Shown piece after piece: positions 53,945 through 63,305 of a DNA stretch of 64,000 nt (the stretch's first letter is position 1; the number at the start of each line of letters is the position of its first letter). The stretch comes from Propionibacterium sp. (GTDB lineage: Bacteria; Actinomycetota; Actinomycetes; Propionibacteriales; Propionibacteriaceae). The position numbers and the translations under genes were made by a program. Below the pieces are notes generated by a model. The model searched no databases. It was given only the letters and a program-made list of their open reading frames with translations, and was not told where the DNA came from. The stretch is taken from the NCBI GenBank assembly GCA_012517965.1, contig JAAYTZ010000113.1, positions 79,465-143,464 on the forward strand. The letters run 5' to 3'.

Positions 53945-54754
53945 TCAGGCCGTCTCCCAGGCGAAGTCGTCGTCCTCGTCGAACACCGGGTCGAAGGCGG
54001 TGTGCCGCTGCTCGAAGTCGAGGAGGTCCATGGCGGCGAAGGCGTAGCGGGCGACCACCAGCTCGGTGACCTCCTGGCAGGGGCCGATCGGTTCGGACAC
54101 GGCCACGGCCCCGCAGCGCAGCGCCTGCTCGGCCTGGGCATGGTAGGCGGCGTCCGAGGTGAGGAAGAACGACCCCACCGCGATGTGCCGGCGGCCCTGG
54201 GAGCGCAACCCCTGGATGGCCTGCGCGACCGAGGGGCCCGTGCCGTCGGCGACGGCGGTGAGGCAGGGCAGCCGGTGGTGCGTCGACCACTGGCGGGCCC
54301 GGCGGGCGAGGAGGGCCGATCCCCGCACGTCGCCACTGGACGCCGCGCTGAGGACGAGCCCGTCCAGTTCGAGGACCCGGGCGGCGGCGAGCGCGGCCCG
54401 CAGCCGCTCGTCGAGGATCGTGAGGAGGTTGAGTTCGGGGCCGACGGGGCGCGACGCGATGAAGTTCATGTCGCGGTGGCGCTCGCGCAGCGAGACGACC
54501 AGGTCGGTGATGGCGGTGTCGACCTCGACGGCGTGGGCCAACTCCAACGGGACGAACACGACCTCGGCCACACCGGCCGCGGCGAGCTCCTCGACGACCT
54601 GGCCGGGGGCGGGCGGGAACCGGTCGAGGAAGGCTGCGCGGACCGCGAGTTCGGGCCGCAGTTCCCTGAGCCCGGCGCACAGACAGTGCGTCACTTGGGC
54701 CACGCGGGGATCGCCGCTTCCAGGCGCGATCATGACCAGCGCGGGTGCGGACAT
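53945..54754 (-). CDS. CbiX/SirB-type sirohydrochlorin chelatase-like protein
   Basis: MSAPALVMIAPGSGDPRVAQVTHCLCAGLRELRPELAVRAAFLDRFPPAPGQVVEELAAAGVAEVVFVPLELAHAVEVDTAITD; second repeat-like half. Confidence 0.75.
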   Translation of the reverse strand: MSAPALVMIAPGSGDPRVAQVTHCLCAGLRELRPELAVRAAFLDRFPPAPGQVVEELAAAGVAEVVFVPLELAHAVEVDTAITDLVVSLRERHRDMNFIASRPVGPELNLLTILDERLRAALAAARVLELDGLVLSAASSGDVRGSALLARRARQWSTHHRLPCLTAVADGTGPSVAQAIQGLRSQGRRHIAVGSFFLTSDAAYHAQAEQALRCGAVAVSEPIGPCQEVTELVVARYAFAAMDLLDFEQRHTAFDPVFDEDDDFAWETA

Positions 54755-54861
54755 GGCGCTCCTACCTTCCAAAGTCGCCTCGGATGTTCGGCGCCGTTGC
54801 CGCTTGTTATTGTGAATCCAATCCGTTACCAGCCCGTGATGCAAATCCTCAGCCCATAATC

Positions 54862-54877
54862 TGAGATTGCAGTCTCA
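54862..54877. promoter_or_regulatory. Near-palindromic putative operator in AT-richer divergent intergenic region
   Basis: TGAGATTGCAGTCTCA (16 bp, one mismatched pair) between the CbiX-like and G6PD-like starts. Confidence 0.4.
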
Positions 54878-54980
54878 CTATCCAGACAAATCGGGTCCGA
54901 GGTGGCACCCGACGGCAAGCGGCCCCGGCGGCGGAGCGCGGCCTTTAGGCTCAGTCGCAGCGCGACTGGAAGGGTCCGAC

Positions 54981-56366
54981 GTGAGCACGCAACGACAGAT
55001 CTTGGTGGTGCTGGGGGCGTCCGGGAATCTCACGACCCGACTTCTGCTCCCGGGGCTCGGCATGCTGCTGGCCGGCGACACCGGTCGGCAGGTCGAGGTC
55101 TGGGGCGTCGGCCGCGAGCCGATCGCCCCGGGGGCCTGGGCGGCCAAGGTGGCCAACGCGCTCGTCCGCGGCGGCTGTAGCGAGGAGCGGGCCGCGGAGG
55201 TGGCGGGGGCCGCGCGCTACCTGACCCTCGACGTGACCGACCCCGACGACCTCCGCGGCCTGATCGCCGATCTCCCCGACCGGGACCACGCCGTGCTCTA
55301 CTTCGCGCTTCCCCCGCGGGTCACCGAGGCCGTCTGCCAGCGGCTCAGCGAGATCGACGCCGCGGACGGCCTCGGGGGGCTCCGCCTCGCGCTCGAGAAG
55401 CCCTTTGGCGAGAACCTCGCCGACGCCCGCTCCCTGAACGCACTGGTCTCGGGTTTCCGCAGCGACGAGCAGGTCTTCAGGGTCGACCACTTCCTCGGCG
55501 ACTCCCAGGTGCTGAACCTGCTGGCGCTGCGCTTCGCCAACCGCCTGTTCGAGCCGATCTGGACCGCGGCCCACGTCGAACGCATCGACATCGTCGCCGA
55601 CGAGACGATCGCGCTGGAGGGGCGGGCCGGCTACTACGACGGCGCCGGTGCTCTGGTGGCCATGCTGCAGAGCCACCTGCTGCTGGTCCTGGCCCTCGTG
55701 ACCATGGAGGAGCCCGCTCAACTCGAACCGAGGATCGTGCACGACCTGATGCTGCACGTGCTGAGCGTGACGCGCGTGCGGGACGACGACCCGGTGCGGT
55801 CGTCGCGTCGCGCCCGCTACACGGCCGGTACCAGCAACGGACGCCCCGTCCCCAGTTACGCCGAGGAGGAAGGGGTGGACCCGGCGCGGCAGACGGAGAC
55901 CCTGGCCGAACTCGACCTGACGATCGCCAGTCGGCGGTGGTCCGGGGTCCCCATCCGACTCCGCAGCGGCAAGGCGCTCGCCGGCGAGGTGCGGCAGGTG
56001 GTCCTGACCCTCAAGCCGGTGGAGTTCGCTCCCCACGGGATGGGGGGCTACCCGCCCGCGAACGTGCTGACCATCGACCTCACCCCCGACGAGATCAGCG
56101 TGCAGATCGTGACGAACCAGGGCGGCGGGCACTTCCGGCTCGGCACGGTCGAGTTGCAGGCGGCGGTGGGGGAGAGGGCCCTGGCGCCCTATTCCGAGGT
56201 GCTGGCGGCGATCCTGGACGACAATCCGCTCATCTCGGTCCGCGGGGACCTGGCCGAGGAGTGCTGGCGGATCTGCGACCCCGTCCTGGAGGCCTGGCGG
56301 GACCATCGGGTGCCGCTGGACGAGTACCCGGCCGGCGGTGACGGCCCCGAGGGGTGGCCGCGGTAG
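54981..56366 (+). CDS. Glucose-6-phosphate dehydrogenase-like protein (divergent paralog)
   Basis: QILVVLGASGNLTTRLLLPGLGMLL; LRLALEKPFGENLADARSLNALV; FRVDHFLGDSQVLNLLALRFANRLFEPIW; VPIRLRSGKAL. Confidence 0.88.
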   Translation: MSTQRQILVVLGASGNLTTRLLLPGLGMLLAGDTGRQVEVWGVGREPIAPGAWAAKVANALVRGGCSEERAAEVAGAARYLTLDVTDPDDLRGLIADLPDRDHAVLYFALPPRVTEAVCQRLSEIDAADGLGGLRLALEKPFGENLADARSLNALVSGFRSDEQVFRVDHFLGDSQVLNLLALRFANRLFEPIWTAAHVERIDIVADETIALEGRAGYYDGAGALVAMLQSHLLLVLALVTMEEPAQLEPRIVHDLMLHVLSVTRVRDDDPVRSSRRARYTAGTSNGRPVPSYAEEEGVDPARQTETLAELDLTIASRRWSGVPIRLRSGKALAGEVRQVVLTLKPVEFAPHGMGGYPPANVLTIDLTPDEISVQIVTNQGGGHFRLGTVELQAAVGERALAPYSEVLAAILDDNPLISVRGDLAEECWRICDPVLEAWRDHRVPLDEYPAGGDGPEGWPR

Positions 56367-56737
56367 GCCGGACGCCGCCGGCCGGCCCGCCTACTGCCCG
56401 GGTTCCCGGTCAGCCAGCCGACGCTTCCTGCAGCATCAGCGGAAAGGCGTCGCGGCTACTAGGTGGCCAAGGAACAGGTCGAGTTGGTGGGCGAATGCGA
56501 GTCGAGGCCGTTGCCGCGGGCCGGGTTCGGGGACGGGGTCAGCGGGGGGCCGGCGAGGAAGCGAACGATGTAGGGCACGGGGTGATGGTGAGTTCGAACA
56601 TGAGGCGATGGTTGAGTTGACGCTGGACGCCTGACCCATCCCTGCCTCGTCGTCACTGGCGGCGTCCGCGACACCGCCCCCGAGTCCTCCGGGGGCCGAC
56701 ACAGCTGCCACCACCCCCACGCCGCTGCCACGATCGC

Positions 56738-56777
56738 GGCAGCCCCGACACAATCACGGCAGCCCCGACACAATCAC
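56738..56777. repeat. Two tandem copies of a 20-bp unit
   Basis: (GGCAGCCCCGACACAATCAC)x2 in the gene-poor junction region. Confidence 0.8.
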
Positions 56778-57358
56778 TCTCCGGCACGCGGCCACCAAGG
56801 TCGACCGAGCCGTCGCCTCGTTGCCCAAGTGGGCGCGACCTACCCCAGCCCCCTCGCTCCCCGCGACACCAGCAGCGTCGCTGGGCGGCCCCGTGGCGAC
56901 GAAGCACCGGCCGGTTGCGCGTCGCGTCCACGGAGTGTCTGTACCGTCGGTCCGGCACCAGCGCATCACGGCCCACTCCCGGCCCCGTCGCGGCTTGCTC
57001 TAGCCTGTTGGCCACCAGCCTCCCGCTTCGGCGCGCGACTCATCCGAGTGCGCGCTGAAGGTCGCGGCTTCTTGGGCAGAGCCGGCGCTCTCGACTTCGG
57101 CGGCCTCGTGTTTGTCGGAGAGTCCAGGGCCAGGGAGTCAGGTTCACCAGTCACTGACACGGTGGGGTATCCCGCTGTCGGTGCATCGTGCGAGAGTGGC
57201 CACATGAGGACGCGACCGCGCGAGGGGCTCACCCAATAGTGCCGCGCCGGTCTCGCCCATCGCCGTCGTCTTCGCGCGGATCGGCAGCGCACCCGCCGCG
57301 AGCTCCGCGCCGAGGCCTCCCGCTGGAACGCCGGCGGCCAGTCCTGACCGCGCGAGGG

Positions 57359-59478
57359 GTGGCTACGCTGACCGCGGAGGGGGTCGTCCTCCGGGACGGA
57401 GCGATCGTGGGAGAGCACAGCGCCACGGACTGGCGCGACGTCTACGACAACCTCAAGGGCCCGGTGGCCGTGGGAGTGGTCGTGGCGGCGCTGGCGGCGG
57501 GCCTGGTCGGCTGGCGGCTGACCGATCCCACGCTCGACTGGGCTGATCTCGTCTACTCCACGTTGGCGCTGTTCGCCATCAGTTTCTCGCACCCGGGACC
57601 GGTGCATCCGCTGCTGAACGTGGCGCGGTTCCTGGCCGTGGCGGTGGTCTACTGGGCAGCCGTGAGCGTGGCGTACCGCGTCATCAGCCGGCGGTCGCCG
57701 ACGCGACGGGCTGCCCGGTTGAAGCGTCACGTGGTGGTGGTCGGCGACTCGGTGGAGGCGCGCACCATCGCGACGAAGTACCGAGCCGCGGGCCACGAGG
57801 TCGCGGTGGTGGGGGCTCTGGCCGCCGAGGACGCCGACCAGCTGACCCGACACTCGGTGGCCGTTGTGCCGTCGGCGTCCGACAAGGAACTGCGGGCCAT
57901 CCTGAACCACGCCGACCGGGTCGTTGTGGTCGGCGGCGCCGAGGCGAGGGCCGCCGAACTCGCCGAACGGGTCGAGCGGATCAGGGGCACCTGCACGCAC
58001 CCGCCGGCCGCGACCGTGCTGTTCGACCATCGCGAGTTCGCCGCCCAGTGGGCTCGTAGCCACCACCAGGTGACGCTGTGCCGGTCCACCCAGCTGGCGA
58101 TCGCGCTCCTGCGCTCGCACCCCCCGTTCCAGGAGGACGCCATGGTGCCGCCGCCGATCGTCATCGGCGAGGGGGAGACCGCGGCGGAGATCGCGCGTCG
58201 CGTCGTGATCGGCTGGCAGCAGCCCGGCGAGCGCATCACGGTGCACTGCCTCGGCCGGGACGCCGCGTGGGCGGACGCCGCGCGCGCCAGCCTGCACCAC
58301 CGTGCCGGCCTGGACCACCGTGCCGATCTGAGGTTCGTGCAGGTTCCCCCTACGCGGGCGCCGCGACGGAGGCGGTCAAGACCGTCGTCGCCGGCTGGCG
58401 GCCTCCAGAGCCTCCCGATCGCTTCACGGTGGCGGGTCCGACGGTGTACGTGACGTACCCCGACGTCGCCGTGACGGTGGCCGTCACCAGCGCGGTCGCC
58501 GAGGCTGTCGAGAACGCCCGGGTCATCGGCCTGGTCGACAACGACGGCACCTGGCTGGACACCGTCACCCCGTCGGCGGCTCGGTTGGTGTCTCGCCGTG
58601 CGCTGTTGGCCGAGCCGGCGACGCTGGAGTTGGATCCGCGCCGCCTGCTGGCCGCTGAGATCGTCGCGGACGCCGCCCGTTGGCCCGGTGACGTTCCCGG
58701 CGCCCTCGGCCGGGTGCGCCGGGGAGCCCCGCAGACGGCCGCGCTCGAGGAGCAGGACGCCTCCGTGCGGGCGGCAGTGCAGGCGGTGGCCGAGAACGCG
58801 GAGAAGATCCTGGCCGCGGGCGGCGTCCGGCTCGAACAACGAGGCTGGGCGGCCGACCCGGTCGTGCTCCTGGCCCCGCACCAACTCGCTGCCGTGGAGC
58901 GGGCCCTGGCGTCGGCACTCGGCGTCGCCGGTGCCGACACCGACCGGGAGGCCCGGCTCCGGCGGCTGGAGTTGGCGGCCCGGCTGCCCGTCCTGGCCGC
59001 GCGGGCGGGGTGGACGCCCACGTCGGCCGAAGGCTCCGTGCCGGTCCTCACGACCGAGGACCTGCAGCAGTTGGCGGTGCTGGCGCACGGTGGCTACCAG
59101 GTGGTGTCGCGGGCGACCGACAACGCGACCGAATCGGTGAACTTCGGCAGGGAGTGGGCCGAACTCAGCGAGGTGGACCAGCGCTCCAACATCGCCCAGG
59201 TGGCCGACATTCCGGTCAAACTCGCGACCCTCGGGCTCACGTGGCGGCCCGCCGAGTTGCCGACGGTGGTGGCGTTCACCCCCGACCAGGTGGACTGGCT
59301 CGCCGAGATCGAGCACCGGCGGTGGGCGTACTTCCAGTACCGCAACGGACGCCCCGGGCACGAGTGGAACGTCCCTTGGTCGGAGTTGGGGGTCCGGCAG
59401 GAGTACGACCGCAGCGCTGTCCGGTTGATCCCGGCGCTGCTCGCCTCGGTGGGTCTGGAGATCGTTCCCCTCGGCTGA
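57359..59478 (+). CDS. 2TM - TrkA-N-like Rossmann - C-terminal RyR domain protein; apparent 1-bp frameshift near 58346-58350
   Basis: Frame 2: two TM segments, LKRHVVVVGDSVEARTIATKYRAAGHEVAVVGAL; frame 1 continues YAGAATEAVKTVVAGW... and ends with RyR-like VDWLAEIEHRRWAYFQYRNGRPGHEWNVPWSELGVRQEYDRSAVRLIPALLASVGL. Start codon uncertain. Confidence 0.65.
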
Positions 59479-59531
59479 GCGGCGCTCACCGCGTCCAGTT
59501 AACCCGTCCGCGCCTCACCCGCGGGGCCACC

Positions 59532-62500
59532 TCAGCGCGAGCCGCGGCCGACCAGGACGCGCGCAGCGCGGGCCAGGGCGTCCGCGTGGGTGCCGCCCTC
59601 CGGGCGGAGCGACTGCAGCCGCCGGACGGCCTCCCGGTGGGCGGACTCGTCGCCGGTCACGCGCGCCCGGACCGCGGCGAACAGGCCCAACGCGGCCCGT
59701 GTCTCCACCGAACTCCGGCCGGGGTCGAGGGCGGTGCGGAGGGCGGCCAGGGCGTCCAACTGCTCGGTCGGGGTGAACGGCGCGTCGGCGAAGTCCTCGT
59801 CCAGGTCGTCCAGGGTGGCGATCCACTGTGCGGTGGAGTCGTCGTCCGACGGCAGCAGTTCGGTTTCGTTCTCCACGGCGAGGTCGTGGAGCAACTGCCA
59901 CAGCGAGGGCGCGACCGGGCTCCAGTCGGGACGGTGCTCGCGGCGTCGGAGCAGGTCGACGAGGCGCAGGAGCGGCGCGACCCGTCCGAATCGTCTGCTG
60001 ACCTCGGCGGCGGCCAGGATCGCCAGACCGAGCACGGCCTGGATCGTCTCGGCGCCCTCGGGGGTCGGGAGGTGGGTGTCGTCCAGCCAGGTGGCCGCGT
60101 GGTCGATCCAGCCGGTCGGATCGGACGAAGCGGAGGGGGTGTGCTCGTCCGACGGCTGCGGCCAGCGCGCCCACTCGAACACGAACGAGCCTCCGCTGTG
60201 CAAGAGCACGTCGGCGCCCAGGATCGCCGGCGCGCGCGGGTCGCTCACGGCCGGAACGCCGTACTGGGCGGCGGAGGCGTGCTGCTGGCACGCCTGCAGG
60301 AGGCCGGCGTACTGCACGCGGGCGAGGAGGCGCTCTTCGGCGACGGTCAGATCGTCCGGGACCAGCACCGAGAGCGTGTCGAGGTGGCTGATGACCTCCT
60401 CGAAGACGGGGACCAGGGTCGCGGCGAGCGCGGCGTCCTCGGGGGTGTCCACCTCCTCCGACATCTGGGAACCGACGATGGCTCCCATCAGGCGCACGGC
60501 GAGCGACCAGAGCCGAAGGGCGTCCGGCTCGCCGGACAGTTGCCCGAAGAGCACCCGCGCTCGGTCGACGAGCGACCGCAGGACGCCCCGGCTCACCTGC
60601 TCGCCGAGCGCGTGGCGGATCGCTGCGCGAGCGAGGGCGGAGGTGAGGTCGCGGGCGTCGGATTGCGGTCCCGCCGGCAGGTCGGCTCCGTCGGCCGCAG
60701 CCAGCCACGCGCCGGCGAGAGCGAGTTCGTCCGCCGTCACCACCCCGGTCCCTGTCGCGGTGCGCTGCGCCGCCCGAATCATGGCCCACGTGGCCGTGAG
60801 GTTGCCGCGCGCCACGTGCTGTCCCTCCTCGGGCCATTCGAGGAAGTCGGCGGGGGCGTCCGCCAGTGTCGCTCTGGGCGGGACATCGGACACCGCTCGG
60901 ACCCACTCGGCTGCCGAAGCCAGCAGATGGGGCGCCTGGCCGTACCGCAGGGCGGCGGTGGCGTGCAGCCCTCGCAGCGTCGCCTCGGAGACGCCCGCCT
61001 TGGTGACGCCGCCGGCCCCCCGCTCGAGGAGGTCGAGGATCTGGTCGAGCAGGGCGGACCGGCGCGTCGCCGGTGAGCTGGGCACCAGGCCGGTGAGCAG
61101 ACCGCCGGCGAGCGTGAGCTGCCGCTCGGCGGTGTCGGCGGCGGCGCAGAGCTCGGCCACGGCCGCCTCCACGTCGGGTGCGCCCACCAACGCGATGAGG
61201 CCCGCCGCCGCCCCGCGGTCGGTGCACAGGGCGGGGTCGGCCAACGCGACGACGAAGTCGCGGTGGGCGCCGACCAGGAGGAGTTGCCGCAGCAACTCCC
61301 CCTCGCGGACCGCGTCGTCGACGGGCAGGTCGATCAGGTGCCGGATGAGCCGAACCCGTCCGCCCAGAACGGCGTCGCCCCCGACCTCCTCGCCGGCCTG
61401 TCGCACGAACCGACGCAGCGCCACCGCGGTGGCGTGATCGGCGGCGCTCCAGTCGCGGCCCGGACGGAGCGCGCCACCCAGGGCGCTCCGCAGCAGGGAC
61501 AGTTGCAGGGGGGAGGTGCCGCGCTCGCCCAGAGCGCAGAGGGCGAGCATGTCCTCGTCGCGCAACGGCGTCTCGGAGACGGCGAGGGCGAGGATCACGG
61601 GGGCCACGTCCTCGACATCGACCAGTTCGAGCACCCGCTCGAGGTGCTCGGTGCGAAGGCCGTCCAGCGTCGGCGGCAGGCGCCGGGCCACGCCGTTCAG
61701 CAGGTCGCGCAGCCGGCGCTCGGGGTCGGCGGTGTCGCCCGGCTCCAACTGGCGGTAGGAGTCGGCCATGAGCGTGAGCATCAGGTCGGTGGCCAGCGCC
61801 AGCCAGCCGGGCTGTCGGTTGCCGCGAACCAACGCCGACACCAACTCGGGGGTCAGGGTCTTGTGGGCGGCTTCGGTCCGTCGGGTGACGAGTTCCCTCG
61901 CGGCCCCGACCGACAGGGGTTCGAGCCGGATCCACCGGGTGCGCGGGCGGGCCTCCAGCATCAGTTCGACGAGTGAGTCCCCGCGGACCCCCAGGAAGAA
62001 GACCACCCGGTCGTTGAGGGCGTGGGGTAACCAGGTCAGGTCGGGCAGTGGCTGGGACTGCTCCAGACGGTCGAGCCCGTCGACGATGACGACGACCCGC
62101 TCGCCCGGCCGGTAGGAGTTCAGGAGGTACAGCCAGGCGGACAGGACGTCGGCCACCGACAGGTCCGCGGGGCTCCGGCGCCCGAGCACCTCCGTGGCCA
62201 GATCGGGCCGCAACTGCGCCATGAGCAGCAGCAGGACGACCTCGAGCCGTTTGCTGAGTTCGGTGATCCCGACCTGCACCGTCGCGCGGCGCGCCGTGAT
62301 CCCGGCCCACTCGTGGAGGGTGTCGGCCTTGATGCGTTCGACCTCGGCCAGGAAGGCGCTGACACCGGCACCGTCCTCGCCGGTGACGACGATGGTGTCG
62401 GCGCCGGAGCTCCGTCGGCGGTCCCAGAGCGGGTGTTTCGGGTCGTCGCCGATCAACGACGAGGGACGGAGGAAGCCGAGTTCGCGGGTGACCTCGGCCA

Positions 62501-63305
62501 GCGGAAGCTCGCGGCCGATCAGCGCTCCCCGCGCGGTTTCGGCGACGACTCGCTGGGCGTCGAGTTCGACATCGAACCACCGGCGGCCGGCGAGCCTGGT
62601 CAGCACCCGGTCCAGTTGGCCCAGAACGGCGTCGACGGCGACCGCGACGAACTCCTCGGACGCCAGGCACTCGTGCACGGCGTCCCAGTGCGCCTCGTAC
62701 GACCGCACGTCACATCCAAGGTCCCGCAGGTGCCCGGCCAGGGCCTCGACGCGGCGGGCCTCCTCCGGTGTCGAGCGGGCCGGCGCGGCGGCGTCCGGCG
62801 GGGTCGGGACGCCGACTGCGCGGCGCAGGATGACCGGGGGGACACCGTCGGCGCGGGCCGCCTCGGCGGCGGTCAGCAATTCGATGGCCGTCACCGACAG
62901 CGGTTGGTCGATGCCGTGCGTGGCGGCCAGAGGCTGGAGTCCCTGGCGCGCGGTATACGGGACGATCCAGCCGTACCGCTCACCCAGGAGGCCGAGGAAC
63001 AGCGGGCGGCAACGACGCACCTCGTCCGTACAGGTCAGCAGGATCTGGCGCTCCCGGGACTCGGCGCTGTCGGACTCATCGGTGTGGATGCCCCAGCGCA
63101 GGTCGACGGGGTAGATCGTGGTGCGCCACTCGCCCCGCGCACGCAGGCGGGCGTTGACCTCGGGGACGACCACGTTGTTGAGGAGGTCGCGTTCCCGGTC
63201 CATGTCCCGGAACGTCGACGCGATGAACAGCGGCAGGCGACGGGCCTTGGTGGGGTCGAGCCCCGAGAAGGACGAGAACCCCGGTGATCCGTCCTGCCCC
63301 GCCAT
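59532..63305 (-). CDS. DUF4062 - STAND/NACHT-like P-loop - long helical (repeat-like) C-terminus protein, 1257 aa
   Basis: N-terminal RRLPLFIASTFRDMDRERDLLNNVVVPEVNARLRARGEWRTTIYPVDLRWGI...ILLTCTDEVRRCRPLFLGLLGERYGWIV (DUF4062); TIVVTGEDGAGVSAFLAEV (P-loop-like) and ERVVVIVDGLDRLEQSQ (Walker B); GGAGG RBS before ATG. Confidence 0.85.
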   Translation of the reverse strand: MAGQDGSPGFSSFSGLDPTKARRLPLFIASTFRDMDRERDLLNNVVVPEVNARLRARGEWRTTIYPVDLRWGIHTDESDSAESRERQILLTCTDEVRRCRPLFLGLLGERYGWIVPYTARQGLQPLAATHGIDQPLSVTAIELLTAAEAARADGVPPVILRRAVGVPTPPDAAAPARSTPEEARRVEALAGHLRDLGCDVRSYEAHWDAVHECLASEEFVAVAVDAVLGQLDRVLTRLAGRRWFDVELDAQRVVAETARGALIGRELPLAEVTRELGFLRPSSLIGDDPKHPLWDRRRSSGADTIVVTGEDGAGVSAFLAEVERIKADTLHEWAGITARRATVQVGITELSKRLEVVLLLLMAQLRPDLATEVLGRRSPADLSVADVLSAWLYLLNSYRPGERVVVIVDGLDRLEQSQPLPDLTWLPHALNDRVVFFLGVRGDSLVELMLEARPRTRWIRLEPLSVGAARELVTRRTEAAHKTLTPELVSALVRGNRQPGWLALATDLMLTLMADSYRQLEPGDTADPERRLRDLLNGVARRLPPTLDGLRTEHLERVLELVDVEDVAPVILALAVSETPLRDEDMLALCALGERGTSPLQLSLLRSALGGALRPGRDWSAADHATAVALRRFVRQAGEEVGGDAVLGGRVRLIRHLIDLPVDDAVREGELLRQLLLVGAHRDFVVALADPALCTDRGAAAGLIALVGAPDVEAAVAELCAAADTAERQLTLAGGLLTGLVPSSPATRRSALLDQILDLLERGAGGVTKAGVSEATLRGLHATAALRYGQAPHLLASAAEWVRAVSDVPPRATLADAPADFLEWPEEGQHVARGNLTATWAMIRAAQRTATGTGVVTADELALAGAWLAAADGADLPAGPQSDARDLTSALARAAIRHALGEQVSRGVLRSLVDRARVLFGQLSGEPDALRLWSLAVRLMGAIVGSQMSEEVDTPEDAALAATLVPVFEEVISHLDTLSVLVPDDLTVAEERLLARVQYAGLLQACQQHASAAQYGVPAVSDPRAPAILGADVLLHSGGSFVFEWARWPQPSDEHTPSASSDPTGWIDHAATWLDDTHLPTPEGAETIQAVLGLAILAAAEVSRRFGRVAPLLRLVDLLRRREHRPDWSPVAPSLWQLLHDLAVENETELLPSDDDSTAQWIATLDDLDEDFADAPFTPTEQLDALAALRTALDPGRSSVETRAALGLFAAVRARVTGDESAHREAVRRLQSLRPEGGTHADALARAARVLVGRGSR

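Noticed and set aside
56738-56777. Tandem 20-bp repeat as a CRISPR
   Set aside because: Only two head-to-tail copies without spacers.
56653-57015. Minus-strand ORFs in the junction as a possible decayed HNH/DUF222 protein
   Set aside because: No HNH or DUF222 motif can be pointed to; frames are broken, so only a non-coding junction is claimed.
59515-62670. 1051-aa second minus-strand ORF inside the DUF4062-STAND gene
   Set aside because: Out-of-frame Arg/Pro-rich shadow of the 59532-63305 gene.
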